From an uncultured Variovorax sp. (GTDB taxonomy: Bacteria > Pseudomonadota > Gammaproteobacteria > Burkholderiales > Burkholderiaceae), in NCBI GenBank assembly GCA_946478645.1, contig CAMLCW010000244.1, positions 1-7,948 on the forward strand: a stretch of 7,948 nt of DNA. The letters are read 5' to 3'. Shown piece after piece: positions 5,786-7,948 of this stretch; within the stretch, counting starts at the first letter, position 1; each line of letters begins with the position of its first letter. The position numbers were made by a program, and so were the translations under genes. Below the pieces are notes generated by a model. The model saw only the letters and a list, made by a program, of their open reading frames with translations, was not told where the DNA came from and did not search any database.

Positions 5786-6971
5786 GCAAAACGGACTTGC
5801 CGATGATCAGTTGCTGGACCTCGGTCGCGCCTTCGTAGATGCGCAGCGAGCGGATATCGCGGTAGAGGCTTTCGATCTTAGTGCCCACCTTCACGCCGAG
5901 GCCGCCGTGCATCTGCAGCGCCATGTCGATCACGCGGCTCGCGTTCTCGGTGGCGCACATCTTGGCCATGGCCGCGGCCGCCGAGACGTCGCCCACGGCC
6001 GGAGCGCCGCGCTGCTCGGCGTCGTCGCGCATCCAGGCCGCGCGGTAGGTGAGCAGTGCCGCGCTGTCGAGCAGCGCGGCCATCTCGCCGAGCTTGGCCT
6101 GCGTGAGCTGGAAATCCGCGAGCGTCTGGCCGAACATGCGCCGGCCCTTGGCGTGCGCCACGGCCTCGGCGAGCGCGCGCCGCCCCATGCCGAGCGCGGC
6201 GCCGGCCACCGAGGCGCGAAAGATATCGAGCGTGCGCATGGCGAGCTTGAAGCCGCCGTTCAGCGTGCCCAGCTGTGCCGTGCGCGGGACGATGCAGTCG
6301 TCGAAGCGCAAGGTGGCCAGCGGGTGCGGCGCCATCACGTCGATGTGGGCCGACGTGTCGAGGCCCTTGGCAGTGGCGTCGACGATGAACACCGTGATGC
6401 CGCGCGTGCCGGCCGTGGGGTCGGTCTTCGCGAACACGCAATAGAAGTCGGCGATGCCGCCGTTGCTGATCCAGGTCTTCTCGCCGTTGAGGCGCCAGCC
6501 GTCGGCGGTGGGCTCGGCGCGCATCGCCATGGCCGCCACGTCGGAGCCGGCCTCGGGTTCGCTGAGCGCGAAGGCCGCGATCTTCTTGCCCTGGCCCACG
6601 GCCGTGAGGTACTGCGACTGCTGCTCGGGTGTGCCGTCCAGCGTGATCGCACCACTGCCCAGCCCCTGCATCGCGAACGCGAAGTCGGCCAGCGGCGAGT
6701 GGTAGCCGAGCGTCTCGCGCAACAGCACGAGCGCACGCGAGTCGAGCCGGTCGAGCGCACCGCCCGCGCTGCCCGGCACCGCATAGCGCAGCCAGCCGGT
6801 ATCGCCGAGGCGTCGCACCCATTCGCGGCAGGCCGCGCGGTCGTCGCGTTCGTCGATCTCCTGCGCTGCGCACCAGGGCAGCAGGTCGCGCGCGAGCGCG
6901 CGATGGGCCTCGTCGAAGAAGGGCAGCGCGAGGTGCGTGGTCGAGGGCGGCGCGGGAATCGGGTTCATCAT
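5778..6971 (-). CDS. Acyl-CoA dehydrogenase family protein
   Basis: This encodes 397 residues of a FAD-dependent acyl-CoA dehydrogenase, normally a homotetramer that introduces an alpha,beta double bond into an acyl-CoA and passes electrons to electron-transferring flavoprotein. The N-terminal helical domain (about 10-130) is followed by the first family signature [11 protein letters not shown] (134-144), WISNGG (167-172) at the FAD site, and the middle beta domain up to FDDCIVP (223-229). The C-terminal helical domain carries [20 protein letters not shown]. In [16 protein letters not shown] (377-392), Glu380 is the likely catalytic base. It starts 4 bp after the crotonase stop. Two ATGs in tandem (6971 and 6968) are possible starts, preceded by GGTGGGG at 6981-6987. 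A longer in-frame extension to 7028 would overlap the crotonase gene and is unlikely. In this operon it probably acts on an alicyclic or ring-opened CoA ester rather than a fatty acid. Confidence 0.95.
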   Translation of the reverse strand: MMNPIPAPPSTTHLALPFFDEAHRALARDLLPWCAAQEIDERDDRAACREWVRRLGDTGWLRYAVPGSAGGALDRLDSRALVLLRETLGYHSPLADFAFAMQGLGSGAITLDGTPEQQSQYLTAVGQGKKIAAFALSEPEAGSDVAAMAMRAEPTADGWRLNGEKTWISNGGIADFYCVFAKTDPTAGTRGITVFIVDATAKGLDTSAHIDVMAPHPLATLRFDDCIVPRTAQLGTLNGGFKLAMRTLDIFRASVAGAALGMGRRALAEAVAHAKGRRMFGQTLADFQLTQAKLGEMAALLDSAALLTYRAAWMRDDAEQRGAPAVGDVSAAAAMAKMCATENASRVIDMALQMHGGLGVKVGTKIESLYRDIRSLRIYEGATEVQQLIIGKSVLRG

Positions 6972-6975
6972 GGTG

Positions 6976-7830
6976 TCAGTCCCCACCGAAGACGGGCTTC
7001 TGCTTGGCCGAGAAGGCCTCGTAGGCACGGCGGAAGTCTTCGGTCTGCATGCAGATCGCCTGCGCCTGCGCCTCGGCCTCGATCGCCTGGTCGATGGTCA
7101 TCGACCATTCCTGCGACAGCATCGTCTTGGTCATGCCATGCGCGAAGGTCGGGCCTTCGGCGAGGTCGCGCGCCACCTTGGTCGCGGCCGCGAGCAGCGC
7201 ATCGCTGTCGTGCAATGCGTTGAAGAAGCCCCAGGCATGGCCCTCCTGTGCGGTCATCGCGCGGCCGGTGAACAGCAGTTCCGATGCGCGGCCCTGGCCG
7301 ATCACGCGCGGCAGCAGCGCGCAGGCGCCCATGTCGGCGCCCGCCAGGCCCACGCGCGTGAACAGGAAGGCCGTGCGCGTGGCCGGCGAGCCGTAGCGCA
7401 GGTCGCAGGCCAGCGCAATCATTGCGCCGGCGCCGGCGCACACGCCGTCGATCGCGCCCACGATCGGCTGCGGACAGGCGCGGATCGCTTTCACCAGATC
7501 GCCCGTCATGCGCGTGAATTCGAGCAGCTCGGGCATGCGCATGCCGGTCAGCGGGCCGATGATCTCGTGCACGTCGCCGCCCGAGCAGAAGTTGCCGCCC
7601 GCGCCAGTGACCACGATCGCCTTCACGTCGGTCGCATAGGCCAGCGCGCGGAACAGGTCGCGCAGCTCGGCGTACGAGTCGAAGGTCAGCGGGTTCTTGC
7701 GCTCCGGGCGGTTGAGCGTGACGGTGCCCACGCCGTTCTCGCACTGCCATGCGAAGTGCTTCGCTGTGTAGCCGGCCTTGGCCTCGAATTGCGCGCGCAT
7801 GGGATTGCCTGCGCCGATGTAGTGCTTCAT
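6976..7830 (-). CDS. Crotonase-fold protein (enoyl-CoA hydratase/isomerase family)
   Basis: This encodes 284 residues, slightly longer than a typical 260-residue hydratase because of an N-terminal extension of about 20 residues. Crotonase signatures are [17 protein letters not shown] (37-53), the first oxyanion-hole segment [12 protein letters not shown] (79-90), the second one [20 protein letters not shown] (125-144), and the C-terminal segment [19 protein letters not shown] (172-190). The two glutamates that catalyse water addition in enoyl-CoA hydratase (Glu144 and Glu164 of the rat enzyme) align with Met137 and Arg159. Asp167, in GADMGA, sits where dienoyl-CoA isomerases have a catalytic aspartate. 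Simple hydration is therefore doubtful. Isomerisation, ring hydrolysis or another enolate reaction is possible. The ATG overlaps the stop of the MarR gene (ATGA) and follows GGTGGAG at 7836-7842. Confidence 0.93.
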   Translation of the reverse strand: MKHYIGAGNPMRAQFEAKAGYTAKHFAWQCENGVGTVTLNRPERKNPLTFDSYAELRDLFRALAYATDVKAIVVTGAGGNFCSGGDVHEIIGPLTGMRMPELLEFTRMTGDLVKAIRACPQPIVGAIDGVCAGAGAMIALACDLRYGSPATRTAFLFTRVGLAGADMGACALLPRVIGQGRASELLFTGRAMTAQEGHAWGFFNALHDSDALLAAATKVARDLAEGPTFAHGMTKTMLSQEWSMTIDQAIEAEAQAQAICMQTEDFRRAYEAFSAKQKPVFGGD

Positions 7831-7948
7831 TCGGTCTCCACCAATGGGTTCTGTGAGTGTTGCTTGACCTTGCCGAGCAGCTTGTGAAGCTGCGCGATCT
7901 CCTTGCCGCCGAGGCCCGAGAAGGCCTCGACAATCCAGTCTTCGTGCT
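7827..7948 (-). CDS. MarR-family transcriptional regulator, C-terminal fragment (5' end outside window)
   Basis: The last 39 codons before a TGA stop read [20 protein letters not shown] and then [19 protein letters not shown]. The pattern of a short helix, a small GL/GG turn and then [13 protein letters not shown] resembles the C-terminal dimerisation helix of MarR-type winged-helix regulators (often GLS.EE...L..LL.KL). The DNA-binding domain is not visible, so the call rests on this tail and on context. MarR proteins commonly lead and control operons for CoA-dependent aromatic degradation and are often released from DNA by the aryl-CoA product. Its stop overlaps the crotonase ATG by 4 bp, so regulator and enzymes are one transcript. 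Autoregulation is likely, but the operator must lie upstream, outside the window. Confidence 0.65.
   Translation of the reverse strand, partial: HEDWIVEAFSGLGGKEIAQLHKLLGKVKQHSQNPLVETE

Noticed and set aside
4033..5838. Open frame of about 600 codons on the plus strand opposite the CoA ligase
   Set aside because: It is antisense to a gene with clear catalytic motifs. Its Arg/Ala/His-rich translation is typical of a high-GC shadow frame and shows no recognisable domain.
5811..7223. Open frame of 470 codons on the plus strand opposite the acyl-CoA dehydrogenase
   Set aside because: It is antisense to a well-supported gene, with a biased composition and no motif. The minus-strand gene explains the codon pattern.
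6968..7933. Second minus-strand frame across the crotonase and MarR region
   Set aside because: It is out of frame with the crotonase, which carries all the motifs, and is Arg-rich. The MarR tail is read in a different frame ending at 7827.

Overview
The window comes from a high-GC betaproteobacterium, most likely of the Burkholderiales and probably Comamonadaceae (Variovorax-like). This rests on the style of the ribosomal proteins and of the RNA polymerase alpha subunit (329 residues), the gene order, and the strong G/C preference at third codon positions. The assignment is from memory of these families, not from a search.

Left part, plus strand (1-3622): this is the distal end of the large ribosomal-protein cluster, where the spc and alpha operons meet. 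In order it holds the 3' end of secY, then rpmJ (L36), rpsM (S13), rpsK (S11), rpsD (S4, GTG start), rpoA (alpha subunit), rplQ (L17) and an initiator tRNA-fMet(CAU). No infA lies between secY and rpmJ. The first genes are tightly packed. The gaps rpsK-rpsD, rpsD-rpoA and rpoA-rplQ are 93-131 bp long, and each holds a hairpin followed by a T-tract. The clearest is a textbook intrinsic terminator directly after rpsK, so the transcript may be cut or attenuated into segments here. A perfect TATAAT lies just upstream of the tRNA, and a strong intrinsic terminator follows it.

Right part, minus strand (3698-7948): a compact catabolic operon runs towards the ribosomal cluster and ends at its own terminator. 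In transcription order it holds the C-terminus of a MarR-family regulator (cut by the window edge), a crotonase-fold (enoyl-CoA hydratase family) protein, an acyl-CoA dehydrogenase, an aryl/acyl-CoA ligase of the benzoate/2-aminobenzoate-CoA ligase type, and a RidA-family protein. Successive genes overlap by 4 bp or are 4-5 bp apart, which points to translational coupling. The gene set fits aerobic degradation of an aromatic acid through CoA thioesters. 2-Aminobenzoate (anthranilate) or a salicylate-like acid is the best guess. The ligase would activate the acid, a flavin monooxygenase outside the window would attack the ring, and the dehydrogenase, crotonase and RidA proteins would handle the dearomatised intermediates.

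Points worth a second look are the segmented architecture of the alpha operon, the crotonase without the two hydratase glutamates, the RidA protein without the catalytic arginine, and the lack of a Shine-Dalgarno before ridA. I see no mobile element, CRISPR array or clearly new system.
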